From positions 1 to 64,000 of the forward strand of contig NZ_JBBHDV010000003.1 in NCBI RefSeq assembly GCF_037478135.1: a stretch of DNA of 64,000 nt, written 5' to 3'. Shown one piece after another: positions 18,408-27,326 of this stretch. Below the pieces are notes generated by a model. The model was not told the DNA's origin, searched no databases, and worked only from the letters and a program-made list of their open reading frames with translations. Numbering within the stretch: the first letter of the stretch is position 1; the number at the start of each line of letters is the position of its first letter. Made by a program: the position numbers and the translations under genes. Source of the stretch: Denitratimonas sp037478135 (GTDB taxonomy: Bacteria > Pseudomonadota > Gammaproteobacteria > Xanthomonadales > Xanthomonadaceae).

Positions 18408-18442
18408 CGGGCCCGCTGGCGATGTCGGCGGGCCCGTTTCGT
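18408..18442 (+). terminator. Rho-independent terminator after dsbC
   Basis: A 9-bp perfect stem CGGGCCCGC (18408-18416) / GCGGGCCCG (18428-18436), followed by TTTCGTTAA. It ends dsbC transcription 26 bp after its stop, just before purL. Confidence 0.75.
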
Positions 18443-18469
18443 TAAACTAGGTGTTTCCCTTCGGGACGG

Positions 18470-21400
18470 ATGACGGACATGCTGGTGCTACAAGGTCGGA
18501 AGGCGCTGCCCCCGCATGCGCGAGCGCGCCTGGAAGCGCATCTGCACGCGCTTTCGGAGCGGATCGTGCTGGGCCGGGTGCATGAGCTGTTCTTCGTGCT
18601 GCCCGAGGCGGGCAAGGTGCCGTCCGGTGCTGATCTGTCCCGGGTGCTCGACGCCCGGCTGCTGGAAGAGGGCGCCTTGCCTGCAGGCCGCCTGGTGTTG
18701 CCGCGCCTGGGCACGATTTCGCCCTGGTCGAGCAAGACCACCGAGATCCTGCGCGGTGCCGGCTTGCCGGTGAAGCGCGTCGAGCGCGGCGAGTATTTCG
18801 AACTGGCTGGCGTCGATCTGGAGGGCGTCGATGCGGCGCTGGCACCGGCGCTGGCGGCGCTGCTGCACGATCCGATGATGCAATCGCTGCTGCCGGATGT
18901 TGCGGCGGCCGCCGGTCTGTTCGCCTCGCCGCAGGCCACCGGCATCGTGCGCATTGCGCTGGATCGGTTGGAACAGGCCAACAGCGAGCTCGGACTGGCG
19001 CTGTCGCCCGACGAGATCGACTATCTGCGCGAACGCTATGCCGCGCTGGGTCGTGATCCGACCGATGCCGAGCTGATGATGTTCGCGCAGGCCAATTCCG
19101 AGCATTGCCGGCACAAGATCTTCAACGCCAGCTGGACGCTGGACGGGCAGGATCCGGGCCGCAGCCTGTTCGCGATGATCCGCAACACCCATGCGCGCGC
19201 GCCGCAGTTCACGCTCAGCGCCTACAAGGACAACGCCGCGGTGGTCGAAGGTTTCCCCGCGCGACGCTTCCGCCGCGATCCGCTGGATCAGATCTGGCGC
19301 AGCAGCGAGCCGGTGCCGTCGGCGTTTGCGATCAAGGTGGAAACCCATAATCACCCGACCGCGATCGCGCCGTTCCCCGGCGCCAGCACCGGTGCCGGTG
19401 GGGAAATCCGCGACGAAGGCGCCACCGGGCGCGGTGGCAGGCCGAAGGCCGGGCTGAGCGGGTTTTCGGTATCGCATCTGCGTATTCCCGGGTTGCCGCA
19501 GCCGTGGGAAGCGGAGCGCCCGCTCAATCCGCGCATGGCGCCGGCGCTGCAGATCATGCTCGAAGGCCCGCTTGGCGCGGCCGCGTTCAACAACGAATTC
19601 GGACGTCCGGCGCTGACCGGCTACTTCCGCAGTTTCGAGGCGAAGGAGCCGACCGGCGATGTGCTGCGCGGCTACGACAAGCCGATCATGCTGGCCGGCG
19701 GTGTCGGTGCGATCGATCCGGAGCAGGTCGAAAAACTGCTGCTGCGCCCCGGCGACGCGGTCGTGGTGCTGGGCGGCCCGGCGATGCTGATCGGGCTGGG
19801 CGGTGGTGCCGCCAGTTCGGTCGCCAGTGGTGAAAGTTCGGCGGAACTGGATTTCGCCTCGGTGCAGCGCGACAACCCGGAAATGCAGCGCCGTTGTCAG
19901 GAAGTCATCGACGCCTGCGTGGCGCTGGCCGCGTTCAACCCGATCCGCAGCGCGCACGATGTCGGCGCCGGTGGCCTGTCCAATGCGATTCCCGAACTGC
20001 TGCATGATTCCAGTGTCGGCGGTCGCATCGATCTGGACGCGATCCCGCGCGATGATGCTTCGCTATCGCCGATGCAGCTGTGGTGCAACGAATCGCAGGA
20101 GCGCTATGTGCTGGGCATCGCGGCCGAGCACCTGGACGTATTCGAAGACATCTGCCTGCGCGAGCGCTGTCCCTATGCCGTGGTCGGGCGCGCCACCGGG
20201 CAGGAACACCTGTTCGTGGCGCCGGGTGCGAGCGGTGACACGGCCGGCGAGCCGGCGATCGACATCCCGATGGACCTGCTGTTCGGCAAGGCCCCGAAGA
20301 TGCACCGCAGCGCCGAGCGCGGCCCGAACGCGCAATGGCCGCGGCTGGACACCGCCCAGCTGCATCTGCGCGAAGCGGGCTTGCGGGTGCTGGCCCACCC
20401 CAGCGTGGCGAGCAAGAATTATCTGGTCACGATTGGTGATCGCAGCGTCGGCGGGCTGACCGCGCGCGACCAGATGGTCGGCCCGTGGCAGCTGCCGCTG
20501 GCCGATTGCGCAATCACGCTGGATGACTTCTCCGGCTACACCGGGCAGGCGATGGCAGTGGGTGAACGCGCGCCGCTGGCGCTGCTGGATTCAGCCGCTG
20601 CCGCGCGCATGGCGGTGGGCGAGGCGCTGACCAATCTGGCCGCCGCGCCGGTCGCATCGCTGGCGGAAATCAAGCTCTCGGCCAACTGGATGGCGGCCTG
20701 CGGCCACGGCGACGAGGATGCACGGCTGTACGACGCGGTGCACGCGGTCGGCATGGAACTGTGCCCGGCGCTGGATATTTCGATCCCGGTCGGCAAGGAC
20801 TCGCTGTCGATGCAGACGCGTTGGAGCGGGAATGGGGAGTCGGGAATCGGGAATGGCAACAGCCCCGAACCTGGCGACGCGGCTGCGGCTTCTCCCCATT
20901 CTCCACTCCCGATTCCCGATTCCCAGCACCACGTGGTATCCCCGGTATCGCTGGTGGTATCTGCATTCGCGCGCGTGGCCGATGTGCGGCAGCAGTTGAC
21001 GCCGGTGCTGACGCGTGAGCCCGAATCGGAGCTGTGGCTGATCGGTCTGGGTGGCGGCAAGCGGCGCCTGGGTGGTTCGATCCTGGCGCAGGTCTACGAG
21101 TGTCTGGGCGGTGAAGCGCCGGATCTGGATTCGCCCGAGCTGCTGCGCGGCCTGTTCGAACTGGTGCGCGATGCGCGCGAGGCCGGCATCGTGCTGGCCT
21201 ACCACGACCGCAGCGACGGCGGCGCTTTCACGACCCTGTGCGAAATGGCCTTCGCCTCGCATTGCGGGCTGGAAGTGCAGCTGGAGCGCTGGGGTGACAA
21301 CCCGTTCAGCACGCTGTTCTGCGAGGAGCTGGGCGCGATCCTGCAGGTGCCGGTCGAAGACCGGGCCGAATTCGCCGATCTGGTCGATCGCCACGGCCTG

Positions 21401-22432
21401 ACCGCCTGCGCGCAACGCATCGGCCGCCCTCTGGCAGCGCCCCGGGTGAGGGTGCTGGCCGGGCGCCAGACCCTGGCCGAGTGGAGCTGGCAGGAGCTGT
21501 TCGACGCCTGGTGGCAGGTGACCCATGCGATGCAGTCGCTGCGCGACACGCCGCAAAGCGCCGATGCCGAGCGCGCGCTGCGGCGCGAATTTGCAGCGGT
21601 GCCGCTGACGCCCAGGGTCGGGTTCGATCCGGACGAGGACATCGCCGCGCCGTATATCGGCCGTGGCGCCCGCCCGCGTGTGGCGATCCTGCGCGAGCAG
21701 GGCGTCAATGGCCATGTCGAAATGGCGGCGGCGTTCGATGCGGCCGCTTTCGAAGCGGTCGATGTGCACATGTCCGACCTGATCGCCGGGCGCGCGAGAC
21801 TGGACGATTTCAAGGGGCTGGCTGCCTGTGGCGGCTTCAGCTACGGCGATGTGCTCGGGGCCGGACGCGGCTGGGCCAGTTCGATCCTGGAGCGCAGCGC
21901 GATGCGCGAGCAGTTCCAGGCTTTCTTCGAGCGTGGCGACAGTTTCACCCTCGGGGTCTGCAACGGCTGCCAGATGCTGAGCCATCTGCATGCGCTGATT
22001 CCCGGCGCCGAACACTGGCCCGGGTTCGAACACAACGCTTCGGGTCGTTTCGAAGCGCGGCTGTCGCTGCTGGAAGTGGCGGATTCGCCGTCGATCCTGC
22101 TGCGCGGCATGCAGGGATCGCAGATCCCCGTGGTGGTGTCGCACGGCGAAGGGCGCGCGCGGTTCCGTGATCCGGCCCATGCCGGTCAAGCTCGCGTGGC
22201 GTTGCGCTATGTCGGCAACGATGGCGCGCCGGATCCGGCTTATCCGGCCAACCCGAACGGTTCCGTCGGTGCGATCGCCGGGCTCACCAGCCTGGACGGC
22301 CGTGCCAGCTTGATGATGCCGCACCCGGAACGGGTGTTCCGCACCGTGCAGCTGTCCTGGCATCCGCCCGAATGGGGTGAGGCCAGCCCGTGGCTGCGCA
22401 TGTTCCGCAACGCGCGTGTATGGGTGGATTGA
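18470..22432 (+). CDS. purL: Phosphoribosylformylglycinamidine synthase PurL
   Basis: A 1320-residue large-type FGAM synthase: N-terminal PurS-like domain, two AIR-synthase-like halves (KVETHNHPTAIAPFPGASTGAGGE; KDSLSMQTRW), and a C-terminal class I glutaminase with C1164 (GVCNGCQM) and the catalytic His/Glu region (PHPERVFR). It converts FGAR to FGAM using ATP and glutamine in purine synthesis. Odd feature: residues about 787-819 (20828-20926) are encoded by a palindromic repeat inserted in frame between KDSLSMQTRW and HHVVSPVSL, where homologues have only a short loop. The rest of the protein is intact, so it is probably still functional. Start MTDMLVLQ; a second ATG lies three codons later. 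Confidence 0.95.
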   Translation: MTDMLVLQGRKALPPHARARLEAHLHALSERIVLGRVHELFFVLPEAGKVPSGADLSRVLDARLLEEGALPAGRLVLPRLGTISPWSSKTTEILRGAGLPVKRVERGEYFELAGVDLEGVDAALAPALAALLHDPMMQSLLPDVAAAAGLFASPQATGIVRIALDRLEQANSELGLALSPDEIDYLRERYAALGRDPTDAELMMFAQANSEHCRHKIFNASWTLDGQDPGRSLFAMIRNTHARAPQFTLSAYKDNAAVVEGFPARRFRRDPLDQIWRSSEPVPSAFAIKVETHNHPTAIAPFPGASTGAGGEIRDEGATGRGGRPKAGLSGFSVSHLRIPGLPQPWEAERPLNPRMAPALQIMLEGPLGAAAFNNEFGRPALTGYFRSFEAKEPTGDVLRGYDKPIMLAGGVGAIDPEQVEKLLLRPGDAVVVLGGPAMLIGLGGGAASSVASGESSAELDFASVQRDNPEMQRRCQEVIDACVALAAFNPIRSAHDVGAGGLSNAIPELLHDSSVGGRIDLDAIPRDDASLSPMQLWCNESQERYVLGIAAEHLDVFEDICLRERCPYAVVGRATGQEHLFVAPGASGDTAGEPAIDIPMDLLFGKAPKMHRSAERGPNAQWPRLDTAQLHLREAGLRVLAHPSVASKNYLVTIGDRSVGGLTARDQMVGPWQLPLADCAITLDDFSGYTGQAMAVGERAPLALLDSAAAARMAVGEALTNLAAAPVASLAEIKLSANWMAACGHGDEDARLYDAVHAVGMELCPALDISIPVGKDSLSMQTRWSGNGESGIGNGNSPEPGDAAAASPHSPLPIPDSQHHVVSPVSLVVSAFARVADVRQQLTPVLTREPESELWLIGLGGGKRRLGGSILAQVYECLGGEAPDLDSPELLRGLFELVRDAREAGIVLAYHDRSDGGAFTTLCEMAFASHCGLEVQLERWGDNPFSTLFCEELGAILQVPVEDRAEFADLVDRHGLTACAQRIGRPLAAPRVRVLAGRQTLAEWSWQELFDAWWQVTHAMQSLRDTPQSADAERALRREFAAVPLTPRVGFDPDEDIAAPYIGRGARPRVAILREQGVNGHVEMAAAFDAAAFEAVDVHMSDLIAGRARLDDFKGLAACGGFSYGDVLGAGRGWASSILERSAMREQFQAFFERGDSFTLGVCNGCQMLSHLHALIPGAEHWPGFEHNASGRFEARLSLLEVADSPSILLRGMQGSQIPVVVSHGEGRARFRDPAHAGQARVALRYVGNDGAPDPAYPANPNGSVGAIAGLTSLDGRASLMMPHPERVFRTVQLSWHPPEWGEASPWLRMFRNARVWVD
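20828..20926. repeat. Palindromic GGGAATGGGGAGTCGGG element inside purL
   Basis: The left arm (20828-20856, repeated GGGAAT/C units) is nearly complementary to the right arm (20893-20925), with a 36-nt loop. The same sequence style occurs at 24908-25057 between gspE and gspF. It is read through in frame in purL, encoding a Gly/Asn/Ser/Pro-rich loop (for example GNGESGIGNGN and SPHSPLPIPDS). Confidence 0.85.
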
Positions 22433-23160
22433 TGAGGATTTCGCCGCTCCGCGAGTTCGTGCTGGCCGCCACGTTGTGGCTGCCGCTCATGTTCACGCTG
22501 TGGTTCGTGCTCAGCTCGGTGGTCGCGTTCCCGGTCGTGCGGCTGGCGCAAGTATGGATCGAGCTGCTGATGCCGGGCCTGCTTAGCGAGGCCGGGCAGG
22601 AGTACGCCAAGCTGGCCTATGCCTATATCGTGGATATTTCCGGCGTGCCGGGGCTGCCCGGCGGCAAGCTGCTGATCGACGAGCAGAGCGTCAATGTGCT
22701 GATCTACGCCTACGGCATGCCGCTGTTCTGCGGCCTGGTCGCGGCTAGTCCGCTGGACTGGACCCGCACCTTCCTGCAATGGGCGCTCGGCCTGGCGGTG
22801 ATGGTGGTCAGTTGCAGCCTCGGGGTCGCGTTCGAGGTGCTGTACAGCATCCGCGACGGTACCGGCAACGCAGTGGCCGCCGCCCTGGCCGACGAAGGCT
22901 TCGGCATGCTCGCGATGCAAGCCGGCCAGGCCGCCAATGTCTACATCACGCAGCGTTTCGACGACGCCGGTCTTGGCATCGAACTGATCGCGCTGCTGCG
23001 CCAGTTCGGTTACCTGATCCTGCCTTCGGTGGTGCCGGTGGTGATGTGGATCCTGCTCAATCGCACCTTCCTGGAGGGACTGGTCGGCTGGGGTGATGAA
23101 ACCAATCCGGATGACGGCGGTCCCAGCACCGGTCAGGCCGGCGGAGGAGCAACACCGTGA
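22432..23160 (+). CDS. Multipass membrane protein, possibly exosortase H-associated type
   Basis: A 242-residue inner-membrane protein, first ORF of the T2SS gene run. ATG 22432 shares its A with the purL stop, and the end overlaps gspE by 4 bp. Hydrophobic helices: about 10-40, 90-110, 118-140 and 200-225. Between helices 1 and 2 is a short polar region followed by SVNVLIYAYGMPLFCGLVAASP; the end has LLRQFGYLILPSVVPVVMWILLNRTFLE. This helix-and-motif layout reminds me of the membrane proteins annotated as exosortase H-associated, but I am not certain, and no exosortase gene or IPTLxxWG sorting tail is visible here. Position argues for a link to secretion or envelope function. Confidence 0.6.
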   Translation: MRISPLREFVLAATLWLPLMFTLWFVLSSVVAFPVVRLAQVWIELLMPGLLSEAGQEYAKLAYAYIVDISGVPGLPGGKLLIDEQSVNVLIYAYGMPLFCGLVAASPLDWTRTFLQWALGLAVMVVSCSLGVAFEVLYSIRDGTGNAVAAALADEGFGMLAMQAGQAANVYITQRFDDAGLGIELIALLRQFGYLILPSVVPVVMWILLNRTFLEGLVGWGDETNPDDGGPSTGQAGGGATP

Positions 23161-24896
23161 GTGCACAACCGATCGATGTGTTGCCGACGGCCGAAGCGCC
23201 GCAGTCGGCGGAGCAGCGCGAGGAACAGATCTGCCAGCAGCTGCTGGAGCGTGGCCGGCTCAAGGATGCCGACTTCGCCCGCGCGCGGCGCCTGCACGAG
23301 GAGTCCGGCGGCAGCCTGATCGCGTTGATGACGCGCATCGGTCTGGTGTCCGAGCGCGATGTGGCAGAAGCCAGCGCCGAGGTGTTCGGTCTGCCGCTGC
23401 TGGGCTCGCGTGATTTCCCCGAGACGCCGCCGGCGTTGCAGATTTCCACGCGCTTCCTGAAGCAGCAGCACGTCTGTCCGCTGAGCGAAACCGAAGAGCG
23501 CATCGAGCTGCTGGTGGCCGATCCGGCCGATGATTATCCGGTCGAGGCGATCCGCATGGCGACCGGACGCGAGGTCGTGGTCAAGGTCGGCGTGCGTTCG
23601 GAGATTGATGACCTGATCGAGCGTTATTTCGGCACCGGTCGTTCGGCCATGGGCACCATCGTCGAGGATCTGGGCGATGGCTCGGAAGCCCGCGACGAGG
23701 ATGATGTCGAGCACCTGCGCGATCTGGCTTCCGAGGCGCCGGTGATCCGTCTGGTGAACCTGATCATCCAGCGTGCGGTCGAGCAACGCACTTCGGACAT
23801 CCACATCGAACCGTTCGAGAACCGCCTGAAGGTACGCTACCGCATCGACGGCGTGCTGGAAGAGGCCGAATCACCGCCTGCCAACCTCACCGCCGCGGTG
23901 ATCTCGCGCATCAAGATCATGGCCAAGCTCAACATCGCCGAGCGCCGCCTGCCGCAGGACGGGCGCATCATGATCCGGGTGCAGGGCAAGGAGCTGGACT
24001 TGCGCGTTTCCACTGTGCCGACCTCGCACGGCGAATCGGTGGTGATGCGTATCCTGGACCGCGAATCCATCGTCTTCGACTTCAAGAAGCTGGGCTTTAC
24101 CGACCAGTTCCTGGCTTCCTTCCTGAAGGTGCTGGAACTGCCGCACGGCATCCTGCTGGTCACTGGCCCAACCGGCTCGGGCAAGACCACGACGCTGTAC
24201 ACCGCGCTCTCCCAGCTCAACACGCCGGACGTGAAGATCATCACCGTCGAAGATCCGGTCGAATACCAGCTGGAAGGCGTCAACCAGATCCAGGCCAAGC
24301 CGCAGATCGGGCTGGACTTCTCGCACGCGCTGCGCTCCATCGTGCGACAGGACCCGGACATCATCATGATCGGTGAAATGCGCGATCTGGAAACCGCCAA
24401 GATCGCGATCCAGTCCGCCCTTACCGGCCATCTGGTGCTGTCCACGCTGCACACCAACAACGCCGCCGGCGGCGTCACCCGCCTGCTCGACATGGGCGTG
24501 GAGGACTACCTGCTGACCTCCACCGTCAACGGCATCCTGGCGCAGCGTCTGGTGCGCCGGCTGGAACCGACCCATGCCGAGCGCTACGAGCCTTCGCCGG
24601 AAGTGATCAAGGAGTTCGAGCTGCGCCGCTTCCAGCCCGAAGGCACCATCTACCTGTACCGCCCGGTGCCCTCGGCCCTGACCCCCACCGGCTACCTGGG
24701 CCGCACCACGATCATGGAATTCCTGGTCGTGACCGAACCGATCCGGCGCATGGTGATGAAGCACGCCGACACCAACGCGATCGAGGAAGAAGCCCGCCGC
24801 CTCGGCATGCGCACGATGTACGAGGACGGCTTGCTCAAGGCGATGCAGGGCGTCACCACGATCGAGGAAGTGCTGCGGGTGACACAAGAAAGCTGA
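23157..24896 (+). CDS. gspE: Type II secretion ATPase GspE (XpsE)
   Basis: A 579-residue secretion ATPase. An N-terminal N1E domain (about 20-180) binds the cytoplasmic part of GspL. The catalytic part has Walker A GPTGSGKT (337-344), an Asp box (ITVEDPVEYQLEGVNQIQ), Walker B (PDIIMIGEMRD) and a His box (TLHTNNAAGG). The tetracysteine zinc motif that many GspE proteins carry after QRLVRRL is absent; the segment reads EPTHAERYEPSPEVIKEFEL. It powers pseudopilus assembly from the cytoplasm. It starts at GTG 23157 behind GGAGGAGC and overlaps the preceding stop. Confidence 0.95.
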   Translation: MSAQPIDVLPTAEAPQSAEQREEQICQQLLERGRLKDADFARARRLHEESGGSLIALMTRIGLVSERDVAEASAEVFGLPLLGSRDFPETPPALQISTRFLKQQHVCPLSETEERIELLVADPADDYPVEAIRMATGREVVVKVGVRSEIDDLIERYFGTGRSAMGTIVEDLGDGSEARDEDDVEHLRDLASEAPVIRLVNLIIQRAVEQRTSDIHIEPFENRLKVRYRIDGVLEEAESPPANLTAAVISRIKIMAKLNIAERRLPQDGRIMIRVQGKELDLRVSTVPTSHGESVVMRILDRESIVFDFKKLGFTDQFLASFLKVLELPHGILLVTGPTGSGKTTTLYTALSQLNTPDVKIITVEDPVEYQLEGVNQIQAKPQIGLDFSHALRSIVRQDPDIIMIGEMRDLETAKIAIQSALTGHLVLSTLHTNNAAGGVTRLLDMGVEDYLLTSTVNGILAQRLVRRLEPTHAERYEPSPEVIKEFELRRFQPEGTIYLYRPVPSALTPTGYLGRTTIMEFLVVTEPIRRMVMKHADTNAIEEEARRLGMRTMYEDGLLKAMQGVTTIEEVLRVTQES

Positions 24897-24907
24897 GGAT
24901 GGAGCCG

Positions 24908-25057
24908 GGATTCGGGAATGGGGAATGGGGATTCGCAAGAGCAGCATATGCGTTGCTTGTACGATCCAGAGCCCTCCAAACCTGATTCCACCCGGTAACC
25001 CCTGACTCCCCGATCATCCCGCTTCTACCAATCCCCATTCCCGACTCCCGAATCCCC
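24908..25057. repeat. Palindromic repeat between gspE and gspF
   Basis: GGGATTCGGGAATGGGG-type sequence at 24908-24934 pairs with AATCCCCATTCCCGACTC-type sequence at 25029-25057. It belongs to the same family as the element inside purL and fills almost the whole 174-bp gap that breaks the otherwise tightly packed T2SS operon. It could form a stable hairpin in the mRNA between gspE and gspF. Confidence 0.8.
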
Positions 25058-25070
25058 GCCCTTACAGCCC

Positions 25071-26285
25071 ATGCCCCAATTCCGCTACAAAGCACTCAGC
25101 GCCGCCGGCGATCAGATCGAAGGTGTGATGGAAGCCGCCAGCGCCGAGGAAGTGGTGGCGCGCTTGCAGGACGCCGGTAATCTGCCGCTGGATGCGCGCC
25201 CGGCGGACGAGGTGCGTGGTGGTGCGTTGACGGCGATGTTCCAGCGTGCGCCGATGAACGGGGCGCAGGTGCTGCAACTGACCCAGCAGCTGTCCACGCT
25301 GCTGGGCGCAGGCCAGCCGCTGGACCGCGCGCTGCAGATCCTGATGGACCTGCCAGAGACGCCGCAGGCGCGGCAGGTGATCGAACGCATCCGCGATGCG
25401 GTACGCGGCGGCACGCCGCTGTCGCAGGCGCTGGAGCAGCAGGAAAACGTGTTTTCGCGCCTGTACGTGAACATGGTGCGCGCCGGCGAAGTCGGCGGTT
25501 CGCTGGATGACACCCTCAAGCGCCTGGCCGACTATCTGGAACGCAGCAAGGCGTTGCGCGAATCGGTCATCAACGCGCTGATCTACCCGAGCATCCTGGT
25601 GGCGATGGTGTTCGGTGCGCTGCTGCTGCTGCTGGGCTATGTGGTGCCGCAGTTCCTGCCGCTGTTTGAGGACATGGACGTGGAAATGCCGCTGCTGACC
25701 AAGGTCGTGATGGCGGTGGGTACGGCGGTCAGCAGTTACTGGTGGCTGTTCCTGGCCGGCGCGATCGGTGCGCTGGTGCTGTTCCGCAAGCGCCTGCAGG
25801 ATCCGGTCAAGCGGCAGGGTTTCGATGCCTGGATATTGAAGCGCGGTCTGCTTGGCGGGCTGATCGCACGGCTTGAAACCGCACGCTTGGCGCGCACCTT
25901 GGGAACTTTGGTGCGCAACGGCGTTCCATTGCTTACCTCGCTGTCGATCGCGCGCAACGTCATGGGCAACCTGGCCTTGTCCGAAGCGGTGGAGGTGGCC
26001 ACCGGCGAGGTCAAGACCGGCGGTGGCCTTGCACTGGCGCTGGGACGCAGAAAGCTTTTCCCGCGCCTGGCCTTGCAGATGATCGCGGTGGGCGAGGAAT
26101 CCGGCGAACTGGACACGATGCTGACCAAGGTCGCCGATACCTTCGACGTCGAGGTCAAGAACACCGTGGACCGCATGCTGGCAGCGCTGGTGCCGGCGAT
26201 CACGGTGTTCATGGCGGTGGTGGTGGCACTGATCATGATGGCGATCCTGGTGCCGATCTTCAGCCTGACCAGCGCGGTCGGCTAG
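25071..26285 (+). CDS. gspF: Type II secretion inner-membrane platform GspF (XpsF)
   Basis: A 404-residue polytopic platform protein. The N-terminal MPQFRYKALSAAGDQIEGVMEAASAEEVVARL segment, quoted partly here as FRYKALSAAG, is typical. Two T2SSF cytoplasmic helical domains (about 68-190 and 270-395) each precede membrane segments (168-200, 218-240, 375-400). The family motif ESGELDTML is near residue 345. It contacts GspE and GspL and helps drive pseudopilin insertion. No ribosome site better than weak CCC-ATG context is visible because the repeat lies directly upstream. Confidence 0.95.
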   Translation: MPQFRYKALSAAGDQIEGVMEAASAEEVVARLQDAGNLPLDARPADEVRGGALTAMFQRAPMNGAQVLQLTQQLSTLLGAGQPLDRALQILMDLPETPQARQVIERIRDAVRGGTPLSQALEQQENVFSRLYVNMVRAGEVGGSLDDTLKRLADYLERSKALRESVINALIYPSILVAMVFGALLLLLGYVVPQFLPLFEDMDVEMPLLTKVVMAVGTAVSSYWWLFLAGAIGALVLFRKRLQDPVKRQGFDAWILKRGLLGGLIARLETARLARTLGTLVRNGVPLLTSLSIARNVMGNLALSEAVEVATGEVKTGGGLALALGRRKLFPRLALQMIAVGEESGELDTMLTKVADTFDVEVKNTVDRMLAALVPAITVFMAVVVALIMMAILVPIFSLTSAVG

Positions 26286-26384
26286 TGTGTTACGTGGAGG
26301 CATCGCCCGCGTTGTGCGGGGCGGCTGCCGGCAAATGTGTGGCATGCCGCACCCCAGCAATCCGACAAGTGATGGAATGAACCG

Positions 26385-26816
26385 ATGAACGCAGAACGCA
26401 ACTCCCGCATCGCGGCCCGCACCCAGCGCGGCTTCAGCCTGATCGAAATCCTGATCGTGGTGGCGCTGATGGCGCTGATCGCCGGCATGGTGGCCAACCA
26501 GGTGTTCGGCGGGCAGGATCGCGCCAAGGTGCGCATGGCACAGGCCCAGGTCACGGCGCTGGCCGGCAAGGTGTCGCAGTTCGAAATGGATACCGGCGCG
26601 CTGCCGCAGCGGCTGGAGGATCTGGTTTCGGCCTCGAACAACACCAAGGGCTGGCTCGGGCCGTACTCCAAGGAAAGCGAGCTGAAGGATCCGTGGAACA
26701 CGCCGATCGAATACCGCACGCCGGGCAGCAGCTCGCCGTTCGAACTGGTCAGCTACGGTGCCGACCGCAAGCCCGGTGGTTCCGGCGTCAACGCCGACAT
26801 CAGCAGCGACGACTGA
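26385..26816 (+). CDS. gspG: Major pseudopilin GspG (XpsG)
   Basis: A 143-residue prepilin. The leader (MNAERNSRIAARTQRG) is cut before F17 in GFSLIEILIVVALMALIAG, with Glu at +5, by the prepilin peptidase. The C-terminal domain has the GspG pattern DTGALPQRLEDLV, KGWLGPYSKESELKDPWNTPIEY and a C-terminal acidic calcium-binding-type tail (GVNADISSDD). It forms the pseudopilus body. A 99-bp gap upstream contains a GC-rich hairpin (around 26304-26322), which may allow higher expression of this subunit than of gspE-F. Confidence 0.95.
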   Translation: MNAERNSRIAARTQRGFSLIEILIVVALMALIAGMVANQVFGGQDRAKVRMAQAQVTALAGKVSQFEMDTGALPQRLEDLVSASNNTKGWLGPYSKESELKDPWNTPIEYRTPGSSSPFELVSYGADRKPGGSGVNADISSDD

Positions 26817-27325
26817 TGCGCGCGATCCGGCCCGCTTGCCGGGCCGGATCCGGTCCGTCCCGGACTCCTGCGATGCGATCCGCGCGCGGCTTCACCCTGG
26901 TGGAGATCCTGGCGGTCATCGCGCTGATCGCACTGGCGATGACGCTGGTCGCGGTCACCGTGGGCGATGGCCTGACCAATGCCCGGGTCAAGGGCGCCAG
27001 CCGTGATCTGGTTGCCGCGCTGCGCTACACCCGCGGCCAGGCAATTGTGAAGCGCGAATCCATGGCGCTGGCGATCGATGTGGATGGCCGCCGCTACCGC
27101 GCGCCGGGGCGTAAATGGGTCGAGTTGCCCAAGAACATGGAAATGGCACTGGAAACCGCGCGTTCGGAAATGGAAGCCGAAGGCATCGGCCGTATCCGCT
27201 TCTTCCCTGATGGCGCTTCCACCGGCGGCAATGTCGAACTGCTGCTGGGCGAGGTGGCGTGGCGGATCGAGGTCAACTGGCTGACCGGCGAAGTCGTCGT
27301 GCTCGAACCCCGGGATCTGAACTGA
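26816..27325 (+). CDS. gspH: Minor pseudopilin GspH (XpsH)
   Basis: A 169-residue minor pseudopilin if translation starts at ATG 26816, which shares its A with the gspG stop (TGATG). The prepilin site is RG|FTLVEILAVIALIALAM, Glu at +5. That start gives a 25-residue leader; an in-frame ATG at 26873 would give six residues but has no clear ribosome site. The middle RYTRGQAIVKRESMALAID and RIRFFPDGASTGG match GspH. It is part of the pseudopilus tip complex. Confidence 0.88.
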   Translation: MRAIRPACRAGSGPSRTPAMRSARGFTLVEILAVIALIALAMTLVAVTVGDGLTNARVKGASRDLVAALRYTRGQAIVKRESMALAIDVDGRRYRAPGRKWVELPKNMEMALETARSEMEAEGIGRIRFFPDGASTGGNVELLLGEVAWRIEVNWLTGEVVVLEPRDLN

Positions 27326-27326
27326 G

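Noticed and set aside
20828..20926. purL broken by a repeat
   Set aside because: The frame is kept (no stop) and both catalytic halves and the glutaminase remain complete.
20822..20927. AGC trinucleotide on both sides of the purL palindrome as a target-site duplication
   Set aside because: The two AGC copies are 100 bp apart and in different codon phases; collapsing them would shift the frame, so they cannot mark the exact ancestral site.
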